Shown here piece by piece: positions 43,377 through 52,966 of a DNA stretch of 64,000 bases. The stretch covers positions 796,601 through 860,600 of the forward strand of contig CAUYUJ010016360.1 of assembly GCA_963575745.1 (NCBI GenBank), written 5' to 3'. The notes under the pieces were generated by a model. It saw only the letters and a list, made by a program, of their open reading frames with translations. It had not been told where the DNA came from and did no database searches. How positions within the stretch are numbered: position 1 is the stretch's first letter; every line of letters starts with the position of its first letter. The DNA is from Prorocentrum cordatum (Eukaryota; Sar; Dinophyceae; Prorocentrales; Prorocentraceae). The translations under genes were made by a program, and so were the position numbers.

Positions 43377-43551
43377 AAGTGACGTAAACGTAAAAACTCG
43401 GAGGTCCGCGCGGAATTCTCGCATCGGCGCTTGACCCCCCTCCCTGGCGCGCGGAGCGCGCCAGGGGCGGCGCCGAAGGCGCCGCCGGTGGGCCCCAGCG
43501 CGGATCCGAGAAATCCGCGCGGACCTCCGAGTTGTTATGTTTATGTCACTT
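43377..43551. repeat. Foldback element, family A copy 4 (most complete)
   Basis: The outer ends AAGTGACGTAAACGTAAA and (complement) AAGTGACATAAACATAAC continue into ACTCGGAGGTCCGCGCGG on both sides, so the arms are about 50 bp. It lies within a repeat also present at 40420-40500, where no element is found. Confidence 0.75.
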
Positions 43552-43754
43552 GTTGCTCTCTTATTTCTATGATGAGGGCGGCGGTGATGTCCATGGCCAA
43601 GCCTCATTTGGTGTTCCACCAGCTTCCAGACCCTGGACTCCTTACTCAATGGTTCCCACTCCCCTGCCCGCACCGTATCATTCGCTGAGATCTCCCCTGG
43701 AGTTTCGCGAGGCGTCCCTGCCCCGAGATCCTCAGCACCGGCCGAGGGTTGGAA

Positions 43755-43845
43755 GGGGTCAGGCGGTCTGAAATGTTTCGGACCCCAGAAAATCTGTGCT
43801 GAGGGGGTCTGAAATGTTTCGGACCCCAGAAAATCGGACCTGGAG
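43755..43845. repeat. ~42-bp tandem duplication
   Basis: GGTCTGAAATGTTTCGGACC followed by CCAGAAAATC occurs twice in a row. Each copy also forms a small hairpin, GGTCTGAAA/TTTCGGACC. Confidence 0.85.
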
Positions 43846-44024
43846 TCCATCTGGTGCAGCATCTTACCGCGGATCCGTTTTTGGCGGTCCCGCGGTCCGA
43901 AAACGACCACCAGAGACCGAAAAAAAACAAGACTTTGTCGAACCCAATGCCTCGATCCTCTGCCCCCCCTCCCCGCTCGCTGGAACCAGTGATGAGCCAC
44001 CTCGGACCCCCAGACAAGGAGACC

Positions 44025-44161
44025 ACATGCGAACCCTACCCCTACCCCCGCGTTTTCTGGGGGGGGTGGGTGGGGTTCACTTCGTTAGGGAGCTCCCGAA
44101 CGAGGTGAACCCCACCCCCCCCCCTCAGAAATCCTGGGGGGCAGGGGTAGGTCTCGCATGT
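44025..44161. repeat. Foldback element (~137 bp)
   Basis: ACATGCGAACCCTACCCCTA on the left pairs with AGGGGTAGGTCTCGCATGT on the right. GGTGGGGTTCACTTCGTT pairs with AACGAGGTGAACCCCACC at the centre, leaving a short AGGGAGCTCCCG loop. Confidence 0.85.
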
Positions 44162-44374
44162 GCCCCCCTACGTCAAGGGCATAAAAAACGCCCCTACCCT
44201 GGTTTACGAGGCGCTGTGCGCTGAAACTCCTGTGGGCTGACAGGGTAAACCCTGCGTGATGTGCCGCGTCCTGGCGGCTCTAGGCTCTGGGGGTTCCCAG
44301 GAGGTTTACAGACCACGCACTTGTAACCCAGGGCACGGTCGTTTTTTCACCCCTCAACCACAGACGGCTTCGAG

Positions 44375-44915
44375 GCCGGGGATGCACCAGTGGCCCGCCC
44401 GCTCAGGAGGCCCCGCTGCCCCCGCGGCGGACGCCGAGGCCACGGCGGGCCGTGGCGGCGCTCGGGAGCGGCCCGCGGACGGCGGCGCCCAGCGGGCCGC
44501 CGAGGGGCAGCGCCCCGCGGAGCCCCCGACGCCGGAGCGGGGGCAAACGAACAAACAAGTCGGCCCTGTCCCTTTACAGGGGGAATATTCAAAGATAACA
44601 GAACAAATAATATGGGGACTATTTTTGTAGCATTTTTTGACCATTTGGGAGGCTGTTTGGGGTATTTTTTATGTTTCGCCAGAAACCCCCCTGTAGGGGG
44701 ACGCGCCCGACTTACGAGTAGTTGGTTGTGTTGATGTGCGTGTCTTGTGCTGTTCAGGAAGAGCTGGGAGCGTGGTTTGTTCCGTTCTCGACCGTTCGTG
44801 GTGCGGTTGACGAGAGTTGGAGAAACAACAGCGGCAGCCCAAAGCATGACAAGCAGGACACCAGCCGGGCCCAGAACGAGCGAAAAACGGCAACCCAAAA
44901 CAGAGAAACATGAAA
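44375..44915 (+). CDS. Candidate two-exon unit flanking a MITE, unknown protein
   Basis: Before the MITE, an Ala/Glu/Arg-rich frame (GGPAAPAADAEATAGRGGAR) looks like disordered protein. After it, an acceptor-like TCTTGTGCTGTTCAG ends at 44757 and opens a frame reading EELGAWFVPFSTVRGAVDES to a stop near 44911. The MITE at 44555-44714 would thus lie in the intron. A GT inside its left end (AAGTCGG) could be the donor. No family is recognised. Confidence 0.25.
44555..44714. mobile_element. Short MITE related to 35468-35798
   Basis: Starts ACAAGTCGGCCCTGTCCCTT and ends with the near-complement GGGGGACGCGCCCGACTTA. The interior is A/T-rich with GGGGACTATTTTTG, as in the longer copy (GGGGACCATTTTGG). 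No convincing target duplication (about 5 of 8 bases match). Confidence 0.7.
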
Positions 44916-45199
44916 CAGTTCACAGAAATGGAAAGCAGAATAACGAATCACACTGAAGGTAAAACAAGTAGACAACGGATCGCAAAACGAACCAGAAACA
45001 GCGAGACGGCAATCCCCAAACGGAGACAAATTGCCCCCACAACAGAACACAAACGTCGATCTTGAAAACGAATCAAAAACACTCCCAGCGCTTTCTAAGA
45101 ATATCTGAACGCGTGTCCTTCGGTAGCAAACCATGGGAGCCTATGTCCTCGTAACGCAGAGTTGAAAGTGCGCTAGCGTGTGCTAACGTCTGGCAACCG
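44916..45199. other. Unassigned stretch
   Basis: A-rich and repeat-poor. No gene seen. Confidence 0.35.
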
Positions 45200-45312
45200 A
45201 TGAGAAGGCGCCGATGTAGCGTCGATTAGCGTCGATTTAGCGTCGATTAGCATCGATAGGCGTCGATCCAGCGTCGATGAGCGTCGACTAGCGTCGGACA
45301 GCGTCGATTCGC
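45200..45312. repeat. GCGTCGATTA short tandem repeat
   Basis: About nine copies of AGCGTCGAT with a spacing of 10-13 bp, with variants GCATCGATAG and GCGTCGACTA. GTCGAT/ATCGAC is itself near-palindromic. Confidence 0.85.
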
Positions 45313-45585
45313 AAGAGCCGACAAGATGATCTGGTAGGCTAACATGAGTTGCCACAGAAGCGTATCCGCTGCCTTGCTTGGGGGTGCGATCGTTGGGATG
45401 GAGGCCCCCGCGAGTGCAGGTGTGGATGCGGAGTCGGGTATGTACGCTAGCAGCGGATTTCATGCTGCAGGTGAATATGCTCTGGGGTTAGTCTGCCTGG
45501 CGAAGGAAGGGCTGGACCAAAATGCGCAGGGTGTTCCAGCATCTTCAAGCACATGTCGATTTTATAGGTACGGACCCTTCTGCAG

Positions 45586-46729
45586 GACAGATGGGCTGCG
45601 GTTGCAGACGGCCGGCAGCTCGACAGGGGGCGCTGGGCGGAGAGAGGGACCAGCCCCAGCGACCTGCAGGAAATCCCCATGCTGAAGGAGGCGGAGGCGG
45701 AGGTGGCCCGCGGCAACGTGGTTCTCAACCGGGCGGAGGTCGAGGTTCGGGCGGGATGAGGGTATCGGTGAGCGGGCGAATAACAGTATAACATATGTTA
45801 TTCCGTCACCGGTGGCGTTTCTCCCAGGGCGGCTGGAAAGTTTATACCTTGACGTGCCATTGTAGAGGTATACATCTTCCAGCCGCCCAGGCGCCCCCGA
45901 CGGCGAAAAGCGTTCCTCGTCCATTTAGTTCAATGGCACGCGCGTCGTCGTTCGAACTATGCGTGCTACGCATGTGTTCTGCGTCCACAGATGTACACCT
46001 GTCGAACACTAGCACACTGACGGACCAGCGCGACACTCATACGTCGTTTGCCCTCAGAGAGGTGCTCCGCCTCCTCGCGCTGAAGCTGGCGCGGCGGGCC
46101 CTGCGCGCGCCAGAGATCGCCGAGGGCGTCCCGGCGGCGAGCCCGGCCAGGCTGCTGGCGGTGGCTTGCTGCGCGGCCGATCTGCGGGCGGAGGTGCGGC
46201 TGCACTGGCACGGCCTGCTGGGCCTGGTCAGGGCCATGCAGAGCCTCGATGGGGGCTGCATGATCAAGGAGCTCTGCGACCTACTGCGAGCCCAACCCCC
46301 TGCGGGTCCCATCGGCGCTGGGGCGTCGGACGCCCCCCCCCCCGGCGTGGGGTCCTCGCCAGGCTGCAGGCACCTCTGAATTCTCAACCCTTGAAGAGGC
46401 CCTGGGACACACAAATAAATACACACAAATAAAATGATTCCCCATGTTTTCCCATATTTTCTGGATTTTTGTCTTCCCCCACACTTCCCATATTTTCCCA
46501 TATTTTCTGGGGAATCGACGATTCACTGCGTCTGTGTGTTCTTTCCCCTCCTGAAACCTGGCCGGCGCTTCCGAAATCTGGCCTGCAGGGGTGGGGTTCA
46601 CATGCGGTTGTTGCCCAGGAGTGGAAGGCCTTCTGCGACGCTGCGGTCCCCAGGAGCATGGGGGGCGACCCCGCCAAGGTCGCGGAGTGCAAAGCACTGC
46701 AGGGCCTGGCACGTCTCTCCTCGGGGTAG
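45586..46729 (+). CDS. Multi-exon hypothetical protein (coiled coil plus helical C-terminus)
   Basis: Three exon-like pieces read in one direction. Piece 1 (after CCCTTCTGCAG, 45586 to about 45750) encodes QDRWAAVADGRQLDRG and an alternating Glu/Ala stretch (MLKEAEAEVARGNVVLNRAE) typical of a coiled coil. Piece 2 (about 46058-46289, after TTGCCCTCAG) is Ala/Leu-rich and helical (REVLRLLALKLARRALRAPE, ELCDLLR). Piece 3 (46589-46729, after GGCCTGCAG) encodes VVAQEWKAFCDAAVPRSMGG and ends with a TAG. The 46290-46588 interval fits a phase-0 GC-AG intron, a donor type common in dinoflagellates. The 5' end and the first intron's exact ends are not resolved. No family is recognised. Confidence 0.45.
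45826..45889. repeat. Hairpin inside the first intron of the 45.6-kb gene
   Basis: GGGCGGCTGGAA pairs with TTCCAGCCGCCC, with ATACC/GGTAT closing the inner part. The spacer is about 20 bases. Could be a small foldback element. Confidence 0.7.
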
Positions 46730-46748
46730 CCTTGCGTAAGTGCCGCAT

Positions 46749-46785
46749 ATGTGTGTGTGTGTGTGTGCGTGTGTGCGTGTGTGCG

Positions 46786-46816
<31 letters not shown>

Positions 46817-46832
46817 TTGTGTGTGTGTGTGA
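46749..46832. repeat. TG/GTGTGTGC microsatellite
   Basis: GTGTGTGCGTGTGTGCGT units, about 80 bp, in the presumed 3' flank. Confidence 0.95.
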
Positions 46833-47267
46833 ACGTATGTGAGTCTGCGCGTGTTCCCCGCGCGCTCCACCGTGCTCTGCCAAATTACGGCCACTTCGCA
46901 CGACTTGGGCGCCCACCTCACTCCTGCGCGGCCGCCCTCCACTTTTCCGATGGATCTGGAGCGCAATAAGTTCTGCCGAGACTCGGCTGCTACTGCCCGA
47001 CGACCCGTGTCCCACGTCGCCGCAGAACAAAGACCGTGTATGGTTCCCGCTCCCGCTTGCCTTCGGCTACTTCTCTAGCCCTTCTTGCTCCCCCCAGGCT
47101 AATAAAGGGGCCCGGGGCTGCCCCCCTTGAAGGATCTGGTGGGATCGGCTGATTCAGGGTATCATTCATCTACCGTCGAATGCCGAGCATCCTGCGGCAG
47201 AACATGTGAGTAAAGTGTTCTTTGTCCAGTGCCTGGGCGCATCGGTTCGTTGTTTTTCGTTGTGAAG
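46833..47267. other. Unassigned stretch
   Basis: GC-rich. No supported gene. Confidence 0.35.
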
Positions 47268-47400
47268 GCGAGAGACAGAGAAACAGAAAGAGAGAGAGAG
47301 AGACAGAGAGATAGAGACGCAGACGAACAGAGAGAGGGAGAGGGAGCGTGAGAGAGATAGAGAAATCGAGGGAGAGAGAAAGAGAGAGAGGGAGGGACAA
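47268..47400. repeat. GA microsatellite
   Basis: AGAGAGAGA runs interrupted by GACAGAG and GGGAG. Confidence 0.9.
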
Positions 47401-47744
47401 GCACATATGTATACATATACACATGTATGTATAAAGAGGGAGGTTGGTATACAATTCGTTGGCATATGAACCTGGCAGTCTCTACCCTTGAGTCTGTCTC
47501 ATCTTCAGAGTCGGCCTCCTCATCCTTATCAACTGCTCACCCTCACTTCTTCATATTCCTGTTTCAGCGTTCCTATGATCATTCGTACTTCTCCCGTCGT
47601 CCTCTTTGTTCCCTGATCCCGAGCTCTCCTCTATCTTCCGTCCTACTACCTCATCCTACCTCTGTCCTCACTCCCGCGATTCTCTACACCCTCATCTTTC
47701 CTCCATCTTCCTTGCCTATCCCTCGTCTTCGTCGTCCTCGTCCT
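47401..47744. other. Pyrimidine-rich spacer
   Basis: CT-rich, with TATACATATACACATGTATG at its start. No gene seen. Confidence 0.4.
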
Positions 47745-48250
47745 TATGAGCATCACAACCCTCCACTGCGTCATCACTTGCATAATCACCACCATCACTG
47801 ATTATCAACACCATCATTATCACAAGCACAACCATCACTATCATCGTAATCATCAGCACCGTCATCACCATCATCATCACCACCATCATCATCATCATCG
47901 TCGTCATCACTATGATCATCATCATCATCATACTCAGCATCATCAGCAGCACCATCATTGCATTCAGACTTTCATCATCACCACCATCGTCGTCATCATC
48001 ATCATCTTAACCATCATCATCGTCACACACATCATCACCACCATCAAGATCATCGTCACCATCACCACCAGCATCAGCATCAGCATCAGCATCAGCATCA
48101 GCATCATCATCATATCCCTGATGATCATCAGTAGCATCATCAGCAGCATCATCAGCAACATCATCATCATCCTAATAATCTTCCTGATGATCATCATGAT
48201 CAGCATCAGCATCATCATCAACAGCATCATCATCATCGTTCCCATCCTCA
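47745..48250. repeat. ATC/CAT trinucleotide microsatellite, about 500 bp
   Basis: CATCATCAT, CATCACCAT and CATCAGCAT units fill the interval. Similar tracts border the LINE element at 52510-52799 and 58096-58200. Confidence 0.95.
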
Positions 48251-48754
48251 TCTGTCACACATTCGAATCAATACCCCCTTGGCTCCGGGACCGCCGGACA
48301 ATGTGAGGCGCCGAGGCGCGTCCATCCCCTGGACGCTTCTGGGCCCCCCCCGGGCAGCCCCAGTTTCCGCCCAGACCGCCACGAGAGTCTTTTTCTCGGA
48401 TGGCGAGGCATTATCACAGTCGCCACCTCGTGAGCTCCATCAGAGTACTGAACATCGGCCCGCGACCTCGCTCCGATGTGCGCTCCGCAACGTACAGCTC
48501 TCTGCGCTCCGTGTGCCCCTGGGGAATCCAGCACAGGGCACCCTCGACGGCGGCCCGAACAAGAGTTCGCCTTTTGGTGCCGCCACACGAGGTCGCCGTT
48601 TCTTGGATGTCTGGGGGGTCCAACGGAGCGGCCACGCGGCTCAGGCTCCAACGTGGGTTTATCACAGACAGCACATCCATAATTATGTGTGTGTCTTTCC
48701 TTCCATCCCTCTGCAGGAGGGGCGGGTTAATGAACTTGCTGTGATACCCTCCAG
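48251..48754. other. Spacer with an uncalled minus-strand frame
   Basis: A minus-strand frame from 48809 to 48414 has protein-like composition (RWSLSRVAAPLDPPDIQETA) but no motif. It overlaps the start of the + strand gene at 48755. I note it without calling a gene. Confidence 0.25.
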
Positions 48755-49657
48755 ATGAGTACCTCCATCCTCGTGCAATTCGTATGCCGCTGCTTGTTGC
48801 AGAGACCACAGAATTTCGGGTGGATCACTTTCAAGACGCCGACTCCTTTCGCGCAGGCAGTCGTCGAAGTCGCACGCGAGCGAGCTGAGTCTCGTGTGCA
48901 AGCGTGGGACCAGTCTGGCAGCAGGTGGAGCGGAGAGGACAGGTGGTCGCACAGCGAGGCACCCGCTCCGGGCCAGCCTGCCGACCCATGGGGCACCTGG
49001 GTTGCCCAAAAAGGTTCCGGCGGGGGCACGTGGCCACACAGCGAGGCGCCCGCTGGAAACGGTGACTGGCCAGCTTGGTCGCAGGAGAGCCGCGTGGGCC
49101 ACCCCGGCGACGCGAATGCCGAGCTGGAGGAGGCCAACGGGGACGGGTGGTCGCGCGGCCCCGCCAGTGCTGACGATCCCTGGGCGCGCGCAGGCGAGAC
49201 CCGCGCGAGCCAGCCCTGCAGCCCGTGGGGTGACATGGCTTCCCAGGAGGGGACCGGCGAGGCAGCCGCTGCGTACGACTGGTGGACGGGGCGGCCGGAG
49301 GACAGCCGCGCGGCGGCTGCCGAGCCCGAGAGCAGCGGCGAGGGCAAGAGGCTGCAGGGCTCCACGTGGGCCGACGAGTGGCGGGCGGCGCGCCGGGAGG
49401 AGTGCCGTGCGGGCCGCTCGTGCGAGGCGCGGGGCGAGCCGGCCCCCGAGCAGGACCCGGAGGACTGGGGGCAGGGCCGGTCGACGACGGCGCAGGCGCT
49501 GGAGAAGGCCTCCGCGCTGCTGGCGTACATGGCCCGCGACACGGGGGGCGGAGTGGAGGACAGCATGGCCGCCGCGGCCCAGCACGTCGGCCGCGCGGTG
49601 CAGGTGCTGTCGGCCGCCCTCAGCCGAGACAACCCCTGGAAGCCCGCGCCCGCGTAG
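48755..49657 (+). CDS. Hypothetical Trp/Gly/Ser-rich protein
   Basis: An ATG-started frame of 300 residues ends with TAG at 49655-49657. An internal acceptor-like GCTTGTTGCAG at about 48801 suggests the true exon may begin at RPQNFGWITF. The middle is low-complexity and rich in Trp, Gly, Ser, Asp and Glu, with a repeated W-x-HSEAPA motif (twice) and many GW/WG pairs. The C-terminus is a helical Ala-rich segment (ALEKASALLAYMARDTGGGV; AAAQHVGRAVQVLSAALS). Such Trp/Gly-rich linkers occur in RNA-associated proteins, but no RNA-binding domain is visible, so no function is assigned. GC3 is high and consistent along the frame. Confidence 0.55.
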   Translation: MSTSILVQFVCRCLLQRPQNFGWITFKTPTPFAQAVVEVARERAESRVQAWDQSGSRWSGEDRWSHSEAPAPGQPADPWGTWVAQKGSGGGTWPHSEAPAGNGDWPAWSQESRVGHPGDANAELEEANGDGWSRGPASADDPWARAGETRASQPCSPWGDMASQEGTGEAAAAYDWWTGRPEDSRAAAAEPESSGEGKRLQGSTWADEWRAARREECRAGRSCEARGEPAPEQDPEDWGQGRSTTAQALEKASALLAYMARDTGGGVEDSMAAAAQHVGRAVQVLSAALSRDNPWKPAPA

Positions 49658-49743
49658 AAAGCGTGCCGTGCAGCGGCGGGGCTCTTCCGCCTCCCCTGCC
49701 CCTCTGCTCGTGCTGCCGCAGATGGTACTGCCGCCGCCTTTGC

Positions 49744-49744
<1 letters not shown>

Positions 49745-49785
<41 letters not shown>

Positions 49786-49792
49786 TCCCCCT
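49745..49792. repeat. GCT (CTG) trinucleotide repeat, about 16 units
   Basis: Uninterrupted GCT run about 90 bp after the stop of the preceding gene, so probably in its 3' UTR. Confidence 0.95.
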
Positions 49793-51589
49793 GCACTGCT
49801 TGTCTCTTTCGCGTTCCTGTATCCTGCTCCTTGCTGCCTGGTCTGGTTCGCCAGCCAGGGCATAAACGTGCAGCGAGGGTTTCGCGGATTGGCAAACCAG
49901 TGGCTCCAATAGTCCATCGATTTACCATGGGCCGCGCGTCTGCACATTAAGACACACTTCGAATCTGACATATGGCATCGCGTAGTCTAGTGCGTAGTGG
50001 CCTTTGGCCCTGCACCGCCACCGTGCCTGGGTCGCGGAAACGAGGCCCCTCGGATGCCTCTTTGGTGCCAGCCGCGCTCTGTGCATTGTTGGACAAGGTC
50101 CCCGTCTTGCCAGGCTCCCCCACTAGGCGACCTCCATGGGTCAGCCAAGCGCGTCTGGGACGTCCTGGGCTACCCCAGAGAGCCCAGGGAGGGCTCCAGG
50201 GAGACCTGATGACCTCCAAGAGGGCTCTGAGATACTTTTGAAGGCCCGTCATGGCCCCCCTTGAAGTTCGAAGGCGGCTGCGGTGTCGCCGAGCTGGCCT
50301 GGGGAATTACTGCCGTCTTGTTCTGTGGAGGGAAGTGGCCTTCGTCAGCAGTTAGTTATCCAGCCCCAAGTCCCACGAGCGCCGCGTGACATGTTAAAGT
50401 CTTATAGACGGCGTCACGATGTATCAAGTTGTGCTACGCTATGCTGTTCTATGATGTGATACACGATGATATGATGTGATGTGTCGGGTCTATGTCATGG
50501 TGCACATACAAGCCGCACGTGTTGCTTCACAGCTTGTTGTGCAGCTACATTATGTCGCACTGAGCTGGTTCTGTGGCGTGATGATCATACCGCGCGATGT
50601 GAATGATGGCCTGCGAGATGCGAGTGCTCTAAGTTGCGTTACTGTGCAGCGTCATGATGCGTTTCGCCACGCTTTATGACATGATGTGTTCAGCTGTATC
50701 AGACTCTGAAGCTTGATCTTGTACCATGCTAGCAGGTTCTGCACCGCGTGCTACCTCGGCACAGACAGTTCAACATGTGTGCAGTGCATGTTCTTTTGTA
50801 CGGTTGCATTGCATCGCGTGACGTCGCCTGTATATCGTCGCATCATTTCCCCCTTTTTGAGGGCGGCAAGGGGTATTTAAGCGAATCGCCAGCTTCGCAT
50901 GTGACTCTGCGCTCCCTAGTCAGCACAGATGGTGCCACATGTTATCGTGGGGTCGTGCTCAGCATACAGCGTGAATCGATACACCATGGCACGCCTATTA
51001 TTTGCATCGCGTTGCATCGTCTCTGAGTTAAGCATCTCGCCTGTGTGCGCTTCCCAGGCTGGCTTGAGCGTCAGGGGTCAGTCATTATTATGATTCAAAG
51101 GCTGGTTGAAGCGACCAGAGGCACGGTGTCAATGGCAGTATTCCCTCCGATTGGGATCTGACCAGTGATGTGCTGTGCTTGCATTTAGGGCTTTCGGAGT
51201 TTCGATTGAAGGGCTGGGTCTGAACTGGTGCGGCCTCTTGGTAGCCATCTGTTGCGCCTCAAGCTGCGCCAAGGGTTCAGCCCATTGGGTCCTGCGTCGA
51301 CTCGGTTGCCCCATGGGTTGGGCTATGTGTGGCGCTATCGCTGACGCCATGGGTTGTGCCATTGGTTGTTTTGAAGTGTGTTCCACTCTTGTGTTTTCTT
51401 TGGAGTTGCGCTCATCTGTTCAGGTTTGCGCAGTATGTGTTTGAACTTCTTTGTATTGAGTTGCGCTGCTTTGCATCGTTTAGTTTTTATCTTCACCAGC
51501 TTGCATGGTCTTCGACGGCTTGCATTGCGATGAGTTGCACAGTCGCTGGGGCCCACGGTGGTATCATTTGGCACAACAGTCTCGCTCCA
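49793..51589. other. Unassigned region, less GC-rich
   Basis: 50400-50530 repeats ATGATGTG/GATGTGAT. The rest is unique. Short open frames only; no RNA gene recognised. Confidence 0.4.
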
Positions 51590-51730
51590 GCGAGGGTCGC
51601 CCCCCAGGCGCCCGAGAGGCCCCAAGGGGGTTGCCAGACGCCCCAAGACCTCCCCCAAGACGGCCTTGCGCGACCGGATCCTGCCCAGGATTGCCCCGAG
51701 GCTGCCCAAACCAGCCCAAGCTGCACCCAC
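51590..51730. repeat. Short CCCAAGA/GGCCCC array
   Basis: GCCCGAGAGGCCCCAAGGGG and GCCCCAAGACC phrases, the same type as 1-500. Confidence 0.6.
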
Positions 51731-52509
51731 GAAGTGTTTTTTTCGAGGGCCGAAGACCTAGCAAAACAGCTCCATGATTTCCCAATGAACTTTACGATCC
51801 CCCCAGGCGGCTCAACCCAGGTTAAGGGGTAAGGGCTCCCAGTAGACCCCGAAGAGGCCCCTCCACAAAGTGTCATGCATTTCAAATTGTCCTGGTCGTT
51901 CTGGGAGCAGTCTTGGTCCAAGTTGGGCTCTGGCTCTTCTAAGGCACTGTTGAGGCTTATTTGGGCGCCTGCTCGTCCACCCTCGCTCCAGGCCCTGGGC
52001 TTCGAGGGACTACTCGTGCGACACGCTTCGTGGGCCCCACCTGACCCGTGCACATCTTCGTCAGCCGGGGTCCGCGCTTACTAAAAAGAGCCAAACGAAT
52101 ATTGATTCTGGAATCAAAGAGTATGAATGAATCGCCCTTGCTAACGCACGTGGCACCCCACGCCATGCCTTGGCGACACGGCGACATACTTACAGGATCT
52201 GACCTTGGGCTTTGTGCAGCCTGCGACTGCTCCTCCCGCTGCCCCCCCTGCTCCCCCACTCCTCCTCCTCCCCGTGGTTTGTCGTTCCGCCTTTCTCCCA
52301 ACTTGTCCCTCGAGCAGCGACCGGGCGTCTTGCAGGAGCCCGCACAGTAGTACAAGAGGAATCACAGACGTCCTTTGATGTTTGCTCGGTAGTCCCAGCT
52401 GCAACAACATACATTTTTCCCCACATCCAACGTGGGGTTCTTGTTTTCTCTGGACACCCTCCGCGCAGGAACCCTACCTTCCTCCCACTCTCCGCCTCGC
52501 TCACGCATT
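51731..52509. other. Unassigned stretch
   Basis: Mixed sequence, pyrimidine-rich at 52230-52310. Nothing supported. Confidence 0.4.
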
Positions 52510-52799
52510 CACCCCGTCACCGGTCATCATCACCACCATCAGCATCACACTCAGTCACCCACCATCGATCACCATCACCATCGGCCATCGATCATCATCA
52601 TCGTCATCAACATCACCGCCACCGCCATCATCATCATCAGCATCATCATCATCATCATCAGATTCATTCGCACATCACACACACACACTTTCTCGTTCAT
52701 TACCCAGCACCATTTTCTCATGACACCCCGCGCAGGAACACACCACCACCACATCATCATCCTCATCATCATCATCATCATCATCATCACCATCAATCA
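52510..52799. repeat. ATC/CAT microsatellite upstream of the LINE
   Basis: CATCATCATCACC runs end ...CACCATCAATCA immediately before the spliced-leader sequence. Confidence 0.9.
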
Positions 52800-52821
52800 T
52801 CCGTAGCCATTTTGGCGCAAG
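52800..52821 (+). other. Relict dinoflagellate spliced leader (DinoSL)
   Basis: The 22 bases start TCCGTAGCCATTTTGGC and end GCAAG. They match the conserved dinoflagellate leader at 21 positions, with one T-to-G change near the 3' end. It stands at the exact 5' edge of the retroelement, adjoining the ATC repeat. The leader is normally added only to mRNA, so its presence in DNA implies reverse transcription of a processed transcript. The bases following it (AAGCCAAGATGG) can pair with CCATTTTGGC. Confidence 0.85.
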
Positions 52822-52966
52822 AAGCCAAGATGGTTCACTTCACGGCCTAAGCGGGATAGGCTCCCATTCCAGCCCAGAGCTCTTTCGTTCACGCAGCTGC
52901 ACTCAGGGGCGAGCTGCCGCCCGCCAGCTTTCCATATCTTCCATATTTTGGCGTGCTGTCTTCTCC

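Noticed and set aside
45200-45312. Possible CRISPR array
   Set aside because: Units are 10-13 bp with no spacers of constant length, and the host is a eukaryote.
48683-49971. Minus-strand frames of 408 and 414 residues
   Set aside because: Exact antisense of the GC-rich Trp-rich gene; residues are Arg/Ala/Pro/Ser-dominated with poly-Ser or poly-Ala from the GCT repeat.
52800-52860. Possible spliced-leader RNA gene rather than a relict leader
   Set aside because: No GT donor follows the leader and no Sm-like site is evident. The sequence runs on into the LINE's 5' UTR.
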